A stretch of 25,059 nucleotides of DNA, taken from the IMG/VR virus record IMGVR_UViG_3300042691_015741, positions 1-25,059 of that record; one strand, written 5' to 3'. The stretch comes from a virus. A model generated the notes under the pieces. It saw nothing but the letters and a program-made list of their open reading frames with translations, ran no database searches and was not told where the DNA came from. Positions 12,237 to 18,936 of this stretch are shown here, piece by piece (position 1 is the stretch's first letter; each line of letters opens with the position of its first letter). The position numbers and the translations under genes are program-made.

Positions 12237-13439
12237 GTGACCTCAATCAATAGCCTCATCCCTGATCACAAAAACGCTCGCAGGCGCACTGATCGCTCTG
12301 CGTCCCTCATCAAGGAGTCCATCGACCGTTACGGTGCCGCTCGCTCCATCGTCATCGACGAGGACAACCGCATCCTCGCCGGCAACGGCACCATCGAGGG
12401 TGCTAAAGCTGCTGGCATCAAGAACGTCCGCATCATCGAAACCGACGGCGACGAGATCATTGCCGTCCGCCGCACCGGCCTGACCGAAGACCAGAAGATC
12501 GGCCTCGCCGTCGCAGACAACCGCACCTCTGACCTCTCCGAGTGGGATCAGGAGATGCTGCGCCGCCTCTCCGAAGAGCACGACATCTCACCCTGGTTCA
12601 ACGACGACGACCTCAACGAACTCCTCGCCGTAACCGAACTACCCCCTGAAGAAGGCAAGACCGACCCCGACGACGTTCCCGAACCACCAGCTGACCCCAT
12701 CACCAAGCCCGGTGACCTCTGGATCCTCGGCAACCACCGCCTCCTCTGCGGTGACTCCACCAACATCCAGCACGTTGAACGCCTCATGGATGGGCAGAAG
12801 GCGGACATGGTGTTCACCGACCCGCCTTATGGCGTTGCTGTTGTTAAAAACGGCATGGTCGGAGCTGATTTTGGTGTTGCCAAGAAAGGTCAATACGCTG
12901 AAGTCATTGGTGATGACACGACGCAAACCGCCCATGACGCCATAGCTATCTGCCAATCGCTGCAGATACCCGTGCAGGTCTACTGGGGTGGCAATTACTA
13001 CGCAGACAAGCTCCCGCCAACCTCTTGCTGGCTTGTCTGGGATAAGCGTGGTGACTCTGGCATCGTCAACACCTTTGCAGATTGTGAGCTGGCATGGACG
13101 AACATGACAGGACCAGCTCGCATACATAAACAGCTTTGGAATGGGATGATCCGTGAAGGAGAAAAAGACAAGCGAGTTCACCCCACGCAAAAGCCAGTGG
13201 CCTTAGCTGACTGGGCCATTGGCCAATATCTCAAAGGGGAGACTGTCCTAGATCTTTTCCTCGGCTCAGGCTCTACCCTCATCGCTTGCGAAAAGCAGCG
13301 CAAAGCCTGCTACGGCATGGAAATGTCCCCCGCCTACTGCGACGTGATCGTCAAGCGCTGGGAAGACTTCACCGGCAACACCGCTATCTGTCACCCCTCA
13401 GACTCACACTTCAACCAGGATCAAGAGGAGCTGTTCTGA
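12237..13439 (+). CDS. ParB-like/DNA methyltransferase fusion
   Basis: A 400-residue two-domain protein. Residues 1-100 form a ParB/Srx-like nuclease-fold domain (IPDHKNARRR, IVIDEDNRILAGNGTIEGAK, IGLAVADNRTSDLS). Residues 155-385 are an N6-adenine/N4-cytosine methyltransferase with DPPY at 195-198, HPTQKP at 315-320 and FLGSGS at 341-346 (beta-class order). Phages often encode this fusion beside the terminase. Likely roles are protection from host restriction or marking DNA for packaging. It starts with GTG, and its TGA overlaps the next ATG (TGATG). Codon use shifts inside the gene: CTC/ATC/GTC-rich up to about 12.8 kb, then GTT/ATT-containing to about 13.26 kb, which suggests a recombinant methyltransferase segment. 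Confidence 0.92.
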   Translation: MTSINSLIPDHKNARRRTDRSASLIKESIDRYGAARSIVIDEDNRILAGNGTIEGAKAAGIKNVRIIETDGDEIIAVRRTGLTEDQKIGLAVADNRTSDLSEWDQEMLRRLSEEHDISPWFNDDDLNELLAVTELPPEEGKTDPDDVPEPPADPITKPGDLWILGNHRLLCGDSTNIQHVERLMDGQKADMVFTDPPYGVAVVKNGMVGADFGVAKKGQYAEVIGDDTTQTAHDAIAICQSLQIPVQVYWGGNYYADKLPPTSCWLVWDKRGDSGIVNTFADCELAWTNMTGPARIHKQLWNGMIREGEKDKRVHPTQKPVALADWAIGQYLKGETVLDLFLGSGSTLIACEKQRKACYGMEMSPAYCDVIVKRWEDFTGNTAICHPSDSHFNQDQEELF

Positions 13440-13762
13440 TGGCTCGTAAGTCCACTGCTGCTGAAAAGGACTACCGCATCAACCGCGTGGCACGCCTCCT
13501 GAGCAACGGTGCTGTCCGTTCGGAGATCTGCGAATACGCGAAAAAAGAGTGGGGGGTCTCAGTCGGGACCGCCGATCGCTACATCGCAGGCGCACGCGAG
13601 GTTCTCAAGGCTGACTGGGACATTGATCGCCGCACCTTTACAGCAGAGCTGCTGAGCCAGTTGGCCAGCCTGCAGAAGGAGGCCAGGAAGAACGGCAACC
13701 AAGCGCACGTTGCCCTGGGCTGCATCAACACTGCTGCACGCATTGCGCAGCTGTTGAACTGA
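13439..13762 (+). CDS. Terminase small subunit (putative)
   Basis: A 107-residue basic protein starting MARKSTAAEKDYRINRVARL. Residues about 20-52 (LLSNGAVRSEICEYAKKEWG, then VSVGTADRYIAGAREVL) fit a helix-turn-helix of the kind used by small terminase subunits to bind the packaging site, followed by helical oligomerisation segments ending in ARIAQLLN. It overlaps its neighbours on both sides by one base (TGATG) and lies just ahead of the large subunit, with one tiny gene between. The call depends on position as well as sequence. Confidence 0.75.
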   Translation: MARKSTAAEKDYRINRVARLLSNGAVRSEICEYAKKEWGVSVGTADRYIAGAREVLKADWDIDRRTFTAELLSQLASLQKEARKNGNQAHVALGCINTAARIAQLLN

Positions 13763-13923
13763 TGGATGTTGAAGTGCTGGACACGGAGCTGATCAAGGTC
13801 ACGCTCACCCGTGACGGATTCAGCGCTTCGGCCTTCGTCACATCGCATCATTTGGCTGAGCAGAAGCGCCCGCAGCTAGAAGCGGCCATCAACAGGGAGG
13901 CTGCGCGTGCCTTCAATCCTTGA
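13762..13923 (+). CDS. 53-residue protein between terminase subunits
   Basis: A small gene encoding MDVEVLDTELIKVTLTRDGF and SASAFVTSHHLAEQKRPQLE, ending RAFNP. A beta-hairpin-like N-terminus leads into an amphipathic helix. Its ATG overlaps the small terminase stop (TGATG), and its end overlaps the large-subunit GTG start by 17 bp, so it is translationally linked to both. No family recognised. Confidence 0.55.
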   Translation: MDVEVLDTELIKVTLTRDGFSASAFVTSHHLAEQKRPQLEAAINREAARAFNP

Positions 13924-15229
13924 CGCCTGCCCTGGTGGTCTTCTGCTTGAAGAGCCCATCACCGCAAGCGAGAGCACTGATTGGCTGCCGTTTGCTGAGC
14001 AGCTGTATGGCTCGTTGACAGGTCCTCAACGGCAGGTGTGGGACAGCCCTGAACGGTTCAAACTGCTGTGTTCAGGCCGTCGTTTTGGCAAGACCTACCT
14101 TTGCATCTCCAGGCTGGTGGCATGGGCTATTGAGCACCCTGGCAGCCTCAACTGGTATGTGACTCAGAATTACAAGTCAGCCAAACAGATTGCATGGCGG
14201 CAACTGCGCTCCATGATCCCTGTTGAAATGTTCGCCAAGAAAAATGAGGCTGAACTTTCAGTAGAGCTGAGCAACGGTAGTGTTATCGCTCTAAAAGGTG
14301 CGGAGAATGCAGACTCCCTGCGCGGCGTCAGCCTTTCCAGCCTGATCGTTGATGAGGCCGCCTATGTCAAGCGTGAAGCATGGGAAATGGTGTTGCGTCC
14401 TGCGCTGTCAGATCAGGGCGGCCCTGCCTGGTTCATCACGACCCCTGCTGGGTTGAACTGGTTTCACGAGCTCTGGGAACAGGCGCAGGAGGAGGACGAC
14501 TGGACGACGTTCAGCTTCACGACGATCGAGGGTGGCAACGTCCCGCCTGAAGAGGTGGCCGCGGCTAAGCGCACGCTGGATGAACGGACCTTTAAGCAGG
14601 AATACCTAGCCAGCTTCGAGACGTTGACAGGGCGGGTGTTCCCTGATTTCAGCGATGACAACATCAGCGACGACATCCACGACATGGGCGGGGACATCCT
14701 GTGGGGCACCGACTTCAACGTGAGCGTGATGGCTGGGGTGCTGGCCAGCAAGGTGGGTGACACGCTCCACATCTGGGACGAGGTGGCGGTGAAGCAGTCG
14801 AACACCGACGAGGTGTGCGCGATGTTGAAGGCGCGGTTTCCTGATCGGCGGATCGTGGCGTATCCCGATCCAACGGGTTCAGCGCGTAAGACCTCAGCTG
14901 CTGGTGAGACCGATCACGGGATTATCAGGCGTCATGGGTTCCAGTGCATCAGCCCGAAGCATCCATGGGCAGTGAAGGACAGGCTGAACGCAACGAACTG
15001 GCTGATCCGCACGGCGGCTGGGGAAATCCGCCTATTCATCCACCCGCGGTGCAAGAACACGATCAAGGGCCTGAAGAACGTGACGTTCAAGGAAGGGGCC
15101 GAGGACTTTGTGGTGGACAAGACCGCAGGGATCGAGCACTGGTGCGACGGATTGGGCTATTTGATCTTGTCGGCGATGAACCAAGTGAAGCCTTGGCAGA
15201 CAGGCAGTACGAATGTGGCGCTGTGGTGA
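13907..15229 (+). CDS. terL: Terminase large subunit
   Basis: A 440-residue packaging motor and nuclease. The ATPase domain has Walker A CSGRRFGKT (55-63), Walker B LIVDEA (146-151) and the coupling motif FITTPAG (176-182). The RNase H-like nuclease domain starts with GTDFN (Asp269) and continues with AYPDPTG (Asp321) and a late Asp near IEHWCDGLGY. It translocates DNA into the prohead and cuts it at headful or cohesive sites. It starts with GTG, overlapping the tiny upstream gene by 17 bp. It is followed, unusually, by a leftward integrase rather than by the portal gene, which lies 6.7 kb downstream. Confidence 0.96.
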   Translation: MPSILDACPGGLLLEEPITASESTDWLPFAEQLYGSLTGPQRQVWDSPERFKLLCSGRRFGKTYLCISRLVAWAIEHPGSLNWYVTQNYKSAKQIAWRQLRSMIPVEMFAKKNEAELSVELSNGSVIALKGAENADSLRGVSLSSLIVDEAAYVKREAWEMVLRPALSDQGGPAWFITTPAGLNWFHELWEQAQEEDDWTTFSFTTIEGGNVPPEEVAAAKRTLDERTFKQEYLASFETLTGRVFPDFSDDNISDDIHDMGGDILWGTDFNVSVMAGVLASKVGDTLHIWDEVAVKQSNTDEVCAMLKARFPDRRIVAYPDPTGSARKTSAAGETDHGIIRRHGFQCISPKHPWAVKDRLNATNWLIRTAAGEIRLFIHPRCKNTIKGLKNVTFKEGAEDFVVDKTAGIEHWCDGLGYLILSAMNQVKPWQTGSTNVALW

Positions 15230-15242
15230 GTAGTCATATCCA

Positions 15243-16130
15243 CTAGAGCACTGGCATTTCGTAGTCAGCGGTGGTGGCGGCGTAGTGCTTCCAGATCACT
15301 TCACTGGTGTTGCCAGCCCAGTTAGCGGCCTGAGTGACGGGGATTCCAGCTTCTAGCCAGCGGCTGATGGCAACGTGTCGGAGGTCATAGGGGCGGTATG
15401 GCTTCTTGATCAACCCAGCGCTATGCAGCTGCTGCATACGCTTGGCGAAGAAGCTCTGGAACGCCAAGCGGTTCCAGGGGAACACGTATTCACTGTGTTG
15501 CGGCAGGCCAGCAATGATCTCCTTGGCTCGGGCGTTCAGCGGCACCCAGCGTTTTTTGTTGGTCTTGGTGCTGTTCTTAAGGCCGTGGGTCAAGGTGTAG
15601 TTGCTGTGGACAAGGACGCGCTCACCGTCGATGTCGGTCCATTTGATGGCCCGCACCTCACCAGTGCGCATAGCGGTTTGCATCATGAACTCAGCAAACA
15701 GGCACCAGTTGACGTTTTTGTAGGCGAGCTTGGCTTCGAGGGCGACGAGCACCAGGGGGATCTCTTCCCGTGGGATGACCACGACTTCGTGATCGCTTTG
15801 AGGCGCTTTGGGCATCCTGAAATTGGCCACGGGGTTGCGCGGCAGGATGGCGATGTCTTCTGCTGACGCCCAGCGGTAGAGGCTGCGGACGTACATGCAG
15901 ACGCGCCTAGCGGCCTTTTGGGGCTGTTGCTGCAGGAGCCATGCAAGGACTTGCCGCCCTTCGGAGAGCTCTTGGATCGGGCAGCGTGCCAGCCATTTGC
16001 TGACCTGTGTGTAGTCGCTTGTGAGGCTGGTGGGGCAGAGGGAAACGCTGCGTTCTGCCTTGAAGAGCTCCCAGGTTTGCAGGAGGGTCTGAGTGGGCGC
16101 AGCGGGGTGCGCACGATAGTCTTCGGCCAT
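15243..16130 (-). CDS. int: Tyrosine recombinase (phage integrase)
   Basis: A 295-residue integrase. The N-terminal core-binding domain (about 15-105) is helical. The catalytic domain has TAMRTGEVRAIKW (Arg155), a beta-hairpin lysine near STKTNKKRW (189-193), PYDLRHVA (Arg251) and the nucleophile in WKHYA (Tyr283). The usual first histidine of HxxR is Tyr248, and the later His/Trp position reads AGNTS (Asn274). Both substitutions are in line with integrases I recall from cyanobacteria. It faces left, tail-to-tail with the large terminase (13-bp gap), inside the morphogenesis genes. An attachment site is expected nearby, but none can be identified from one sequence. A second, serine-type recombinase is present at 1726-2997. 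Confidence 0.93.
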   Translation of the reverse strand: MAEDYRAHPAAPTQTLLQTWELFKAERSVSLCPTSLTSDYTQVSKWLARCPIQELSEGRQVLAWLLQQQPQKAARRVCMYVRSLYRWASAEDIAILPRNPVANFRMPKAPQSDHEVVVIPREEIPLVLVALEAKLAYKNVNWCLFAEFMMQTAMRTGEVRAIKWTDIDGERVLVHSNYTLTHGLKNSTKTNKKRWVPLNARAKEIIAGLPQHSEYVFPWNRLAFQSFFAKRMQQLHSAGLIKKPYRPYDLRHVAISRWLEAGIPVTQAANWAGNTSEVIWKHYAATTADYEMPVL

Positions 16131-16144
16131 CGGGTCCAGTAAGA

Positions 16145-16219
16145 GTGGATCTGATCACGGGTCAGGCAGTTGACGCTGCGCTGGCCTACACCATTGCTAG
16201 CACGGCTGAGGGTGGTTAG
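16145..16219 (+). other. Gap beside integrase with a 24-codon remnant-like frame
   Basis: Between the integrase start (16130) and the next small gene (16249) there is one short frame from a GTG: MDLITGQAVDAALAYTIAST, ending AEGG. It reads like the C-terminus of a structural protein and may be the remains of a gene cut when the integrase arrived. Short inverted sequences around 16210-16230 (GGTGG and CCACT) are too weak to call. The integrase promoter and the attachment site may lie in this gap. Confidence 0.25.
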
Positions 16220-16248
16220 AGCCGACCACTAGGCGGCTTTTGAAGAAG

Positions 16249-16332
16249 ATGCCTGGCGTGCCCGTGGTGCGGAAAGTGATTGCTGTCAGGGCTGATGGCA
16301 CCGTGAAGACGGTGATCAATCGGCCTGCATGA
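16249..16332 (+). CDS. 27-residue late-region peptide
   Basis: A tiny gene encoding MPGVPVVRKVIAVRADGTVK and ending TVINRPA. It has a beta-hairpin look and no membrane segment. AAGAAG directly precedes the ATG, and a TTG three codons upstream is another possible start. The stop overlaps the next ATG (ATGA), which supports translation. Function unknown. Confidence 0.45.
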   Translation: MPGVPVVRKVIAVRADGTVKTVINRPA

Positions 16333-16493
16333 CCTGGAAGCCGCCGCGGCCACAGCGCCCCCGCGATCAGTGGGGGCAATTTCGTTCCAAGGCCAGCATC
16401 AAAGCTGAGCAGGAGGAAGCACGGTTTGAGAGCCTTTTGATTGCAAGGGAAGAGCTGTTCTGGCAGGGGCAGGAAGCCTCAGAGCAGAACTAG
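16329..16493 (+). CDS. 54-residue charged helical protein
   Basis: A small gene with a basic, proline-rich start (MTWKPPRPQRPRDQWGQF) and a long charged helix (KASIKAEQEEARFESLLIAR) to the end. It overlaps the upstream tiny gene by ATGA. It lies among late genes and may be a small virion or assembly protein, but no family is recognised. Its TAG stop sits within GAACTAGGAG, a weak relative of the late-region motif. Confidence 0.5.
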   Translation: MTWKPPRPQRPRDQWGQFRSKASIKAEQEEARFESLLIAREELFWQGQEASEQN

Positions 16494-16543
16494 GAGCTTT
16501 GCCTAGGCGTCAGCCCTACGATTGCGTAGAGACTGAGGTGGCC

Positions 16544-16795
16544 ATGGGGCTTCGCGGGTACAAGCGTGATGCGAACGGTCGCTTTGCTGGTGCTGGCGGG
16601 CAAAGGCGTCAGGAAGCCAGGCTTGCGGCGAATGAAAAGCGGACGCGGAAGCGGGCGGAGACGGTTACGGAGGTTGCGGCGTTAGGCGGCAGGTCTGAGA
16701 CGGTGCAGAAGATGGCGAAGAAGGTGCAGAAGAGTGCCAAGGTGAATGAGAAGGCCAAGAACGTCTACAAGAGCAAGCGGATCAGGGGTCGTTGA
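16544..16795 (+). CDS. Small very basic late protein (83 aa)
   Basis: An 83-residue lysine- and arginine-rich protein starting MGLRGYKRDANGRFAGAGGQ, continuing as a basic helix (VQKMAKKVQKSAKVNEKAKN). A start of the form KRDxNGRFA is common in small phage proteins. The high charge suggests DNA or RNA binding, perhaps packaged with the genome. ATG 16544 with GAGGTG upstream was preferred to a TTG at 16499. The palindrome CTACGATTGCGTAG at 16516-16529 precedes it. The late motif GGGGAAGCTAGG begins three bases after its stop. Confidence 0.55.
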   Translation: MGLRGYKRDANGRFAGAGGQRRQEARLAANEKRTRKRAETVTEVAALGGRSETVQKMAKKVQKSAKVNEKAKNVYKSKRIRGR

Positions 16796-16797
16796 TC

Positions 16798-16809
16798 GGG
16801 GAAGCTAGG
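16798..16809 (+). promoter_or_regulatory. Late-region 12-mer motif, copy A
   Basis: GGGGAAGCTAGG, 17 bp before the ATG at 16827 and 2 bp after the preceding stop. Exact copies are at 17117, 19876 and 21067. A purine-rich GAGAGG also lies nearer the start codon, so the 12-mer is not simply the ribosome site. Confidence 0.65.
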
Positions 16810-16826
16810 CGAGAGGTTCAGTAGCG

Positions 16827-17108
16827 ATGCCAGTTCCTAGCCCGCGTACACCGATCTGCGTGGCACGCGGCAGGATTGCTGATCTGCAGGCGAACGTTGG
16901 CAGCCTGTTAGAGGGGGAGATCTGTTATGCGCAGGATGAAGATGCGCTGTATGTGAAAGAGGGAGCTGTATTAGTGAGATCGACTGGTCGCCCTGTCACT
17001 TGGCAAGGAATCACGGGTCGGCCTGCTGGTGTGCAGCTGCTTGATCTGCTGCAGTGGAATGGCACCGACTGGGTGGCTGATCGACGTTTGGACGGGGGCA
17101 ATTTCTAG
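16827..17108 (+). CDS. Small virion/fibre-type protein (93 aa)
   Basis: A 93-residue protein that looks like the end domains of the next, larger protein joined without a shaft. Residues 13-50 (GRIADLQANVGSLLEGEICY, AQDEDALYVKEG) resemble the virion-anchoring N-terminal domain of phage fibre and tropism-determinant proteins. The end (LLQWNGTDWVADRRLDGGNF) matches the W(N/D)GTDWV and GTF ending of the 400-residue fibre protein. It is probably a minor fibre, collar or decoration protein. Late motif copies lie before and after it. Confidence 0.6.
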   Translation: MPVPSPRTPICVARGRIADLQANVGSLLEGEICYAQDEDALYVKEGAVLVRSTGRPVTWQGITGRPAGVQLLDLLQWNGTDWVADRRLDGGNF

Positions 17109-17116
17109 TCCTGGCA

Positions 17117-17128
17117 GGGGAAGCTAGG
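17117..17128 (+). promoter_or_regulatory. Late-region 12-mer motif, copy B
   Basis: GGGGAAGCTAGG within GGCAGGGGAAGCTAGGTCA, 20 bp before the fibre-protein ATG. The flanks CAG and TCAGCA are shared with copy D, so similarity extends beyond the 12-mer. Confidence 0.7.
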
Positions 17129-17148
17129 TCAGCAGTGCCTCAATAGTC

Positions 17149-18351
17149 ATGCCCGCCACCATCAGGATCAAGCGTCGTGCTGCTGGTGGGGCTGTAGGTG
17201 CGCCAGCCACTCTGGCCGCGGCGGAACTTGCGTTTAACGAACAGGACAACACGCTCTATTACGGCAAGGGCGACAACGGTTCTGGTGTAGCAACCAGCGT
17301 TATTGCGATCGGTGGTTCGGGTACGTTCCCTAGCACTGGCACGGGCAACACCTGGTCGGGGGCAAATAATTTCACGGGCGGCGTCACCCTTGGCGGTACG
17401 ACTGCTGTTACTGGCACCATCAATTTCAACGGTGCAACGATTCAGAACTTCAGGCTCGATGACCTGAGCGATGTAAATATCGGCAAGACCATTGCGCTGG
17501 CCAATGGTCACATGATCGCTTGGGACGGCACCGATTGGGTGAACGTTCCTGCCCCAAGTGGTGGTGGTGGTGGCACGATCACCAGCGTCAGCGCCACGGC
17601 GAACAGCGGCGTCAGCGCCACAACGACCACAGGCGCTGTCGTCATTGCTGGAGTAGATGCCACCACTACTGCCAAGGGCGTAGTGCAACTGGCCGATGCC
17701 GCTGCGATCACGGCTGGCACCGCGTCGCGCGTGGTGGATGCAGCGCAGCTGCTGGCGGCCAAATACACCCTGCCGACCGCTAGCGCCACGGTGCTTGGCG
17801 GCATCAAAGTTGGCACCAACCTGGCGATTGACGGCACTGGCGTGCTGAGCGCCACCGTTCCTGGTGCATTGACCTTTAAGGGCGCCGTTGCTCCAACGAG
17901 CACTGCGCCAGCAACGCCTGCTCCTGTGAAGGGTGACGTTTATGCCATGAACGCCACTGGGACGCTGGACGCCAGCTGGGGCCTGGGCGCTAAGGCGGTG
18001 GATTCTGGCGACCTCGTGATGTACACGGGCACCGCCTGGGATCACGTTGGCAACAACCACGCCACGGTGGTGGACATCACCGTTACAGCGCCGCTGACGG
18101 CTGACAAGACCAACCCTGCGCAGCCTGCACTGAATATCAACGCAGCCACTGCAACAGCAGTTGGCGTGGTGCAGCTGGCCGATGCCACGGCCATCACGGG
18201 CGGCACTGCAGGGCGGGTTGTGGATGCTGCGCAGTTGAAAGCTGTGGCGGACAAGCTGCCTGCTGGCACCGTTGCCGATCAAATGTTGAAGTGGGACGCC
18301 ACCAATACAAAGTGGGTAGTGACAGGCACTATTGACTGCGGAACCTTCTGA
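17149..18351 (+). CDS. Tail fibre / receptor-binding-type structural protein
   Basis: A 400-residue glycine/alanine/threonine-rich protein. The N-terminus (IRIKRRAAGGAVGAPATLAA, AELAFNEQDNTLYYGKGD) is a virion-attachment domain of the phage fibre/tropism-determinant type. The shaft has short beta-repeats and a poly-glycine hinge (138-142). The segment AKGVVQLADAAAITAGTASR (175-194) recurs as AVGVVQLADATAITGGTAGR (337-356), each followed by VVDAAQL. The C-terminus (LKWDATNTKWVVTGTIDCGTF in substance) resembles that of the preceding small protein. It probably trimerises and contacts the host. The late motif lies 20 bp upstream, and its TGA overlaps the next ATG. Confidence 0.8.
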   Translation: MPATIRIKRRAAGGAVGAPATLAAAELAFNEQDNTLYYGKGDNGSGVATSVIAIGGSGTFPSTGTGNTWSGANNFTGGVTLGGTTAVTGTINFNGATIQNFRLDDLSDVNIGKTIALANGHMIAWDGTDWVNVPAPSGGGGGTITSVSATANSGVSATTTTGAVVIAGVDATTTAKGVVQLADAAAITAGTASRVVDAAQLLAAKYTLPTASATVLGGIKVGTNLAIDGTGVLSATVPGALTFKGAVAPTSTAPATPAPVKGDVYAMNATGTLDASWGLGAKAVDSGDLVMYTGTAWDHVGNNHATVVDITVTAPLTADKTNPAQPALNINAATATAVGVVQLADATAITGGTAGRVVDAAQLKAVADKLPAGTVADQMLKWDATNTKWVVTGTIDCGTF

Positions 18352-18548
18352 TGAGCACTGCGCCTGGCATTGGCCCGCAGCTAAGCGCTGAGGAGCGCTT
18401 TGCTTTGGAGGTGACCAGGCGTATGGCTTATGGAGCTCCTAGGGAATCCTTGGCCTGGCTGATGCAACGGTTGCATCAGGACAATATGGTGCTGCGTAAG
18501 GCGCTGCTGGAGATGATCGGTGAAGATCAAAGCCAATTTGAGCCTTAA
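18351..18548 (+). CDS. Small helical late protein (65 aa)
   Basis: A 65-residue helical protein (LSAEERFALEVTRRMAYGAP, then WLMQRLHQDNMVLRKALLEM) with an acidic tail. It starts by a one-base overlap with the fibre gene stop (TGATG) and ends 29 bp inside the next gene. No membrane segment is seen, so it does not look like a holin. It may be a fibre-assembly or head-tail accessory; no family recognised. Confidence 0.55.
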   Translation: MSTAPGIGPQLSAEERFALEVTRRMAYGAPRESLAWLMQRLHQDNMVLRKALLEMIGEDQSQFEP

Positions 18549-18936
18549 GAAGTGGAACGGGCCTCAGCTAGCGCAGCGGGCTCGTTTTGTATTTGGCAAA
18601 TACTGCACGGAATTGTTCCCGCGGTTTCAGGACAGCATCGTGCAGCAGCGGTACGACTGGCCGCAGATCACGATTAGGAGCAACGGGCAGGTGGTGACCA
18701 GTCCGCGCAACATTGTGGATTCTGGGGCGTTCAAGCTGTCGCAGGAGCGCACGATGATCAATGCGACCACCTGCCTGTTTACCTGGAATGTGCCGTATAG
18801 CAGCTTGATCCTGACGGGGTATCGGACGAAGAAGGGTACGCAGATGCCTGCGCGAGACTGGATTACACCCGTTTTGAGGGAAGAGTTTCCGATGGCGCGG
18901 TTCTTTGAAGCTGAGTGGAAGAGGCTGGGCTACTGA
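18520..18936 (+). CDS. HK97 gp10-like neck/tail-completion protein (putative)
   Basis: A 138-residue protein. Its layout is an N-terminal amphipathic helix (WNGPQLAQRARFVFGKYCTE), a beta-rich core with SPRNIVDSGAFKLSQE (turning around a conserved-looking DSGAL/F-type motif), then RDWITPVLREEFPMARFFEA. This recalls HK97 gp10-type and related head-tail completion proteins, where IVDTGxL is common. It starts with GTG, overlapping the upstream gene by 29 bp, and ends in a TGATG overlap with the MuF-like gene. Neighbouring head and connector genes support the call. Confidence 0.6.
   Translation: MKIKANLSLKKWNGPQLAQRARFVFGKYCTELFPRFQDSIVQQRYDWPQITIRSNGQVVTSPRNIVDSGAFKLSQERTMINATTCLFTWNVPYSSLILTGYRTKKGTQMPARDWITPVLREEFPMARFFEAEWKRLGY

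Noticed and set aside
17140-18282. A 380-codon open frame on the minus strand opposite the fibre gene
   Set aside because: Low-complexity Arg/Gly/His-rich translation with no motifs. It arises from the G/C-rich repetitive fibre gene on the + strand.
18438-18450. CTCCTAGGGAATCC as another late motif
   Set aside because: It lies in the middle of a coding region with no gene start at the usual distance, and base order differs from the 12-mer.
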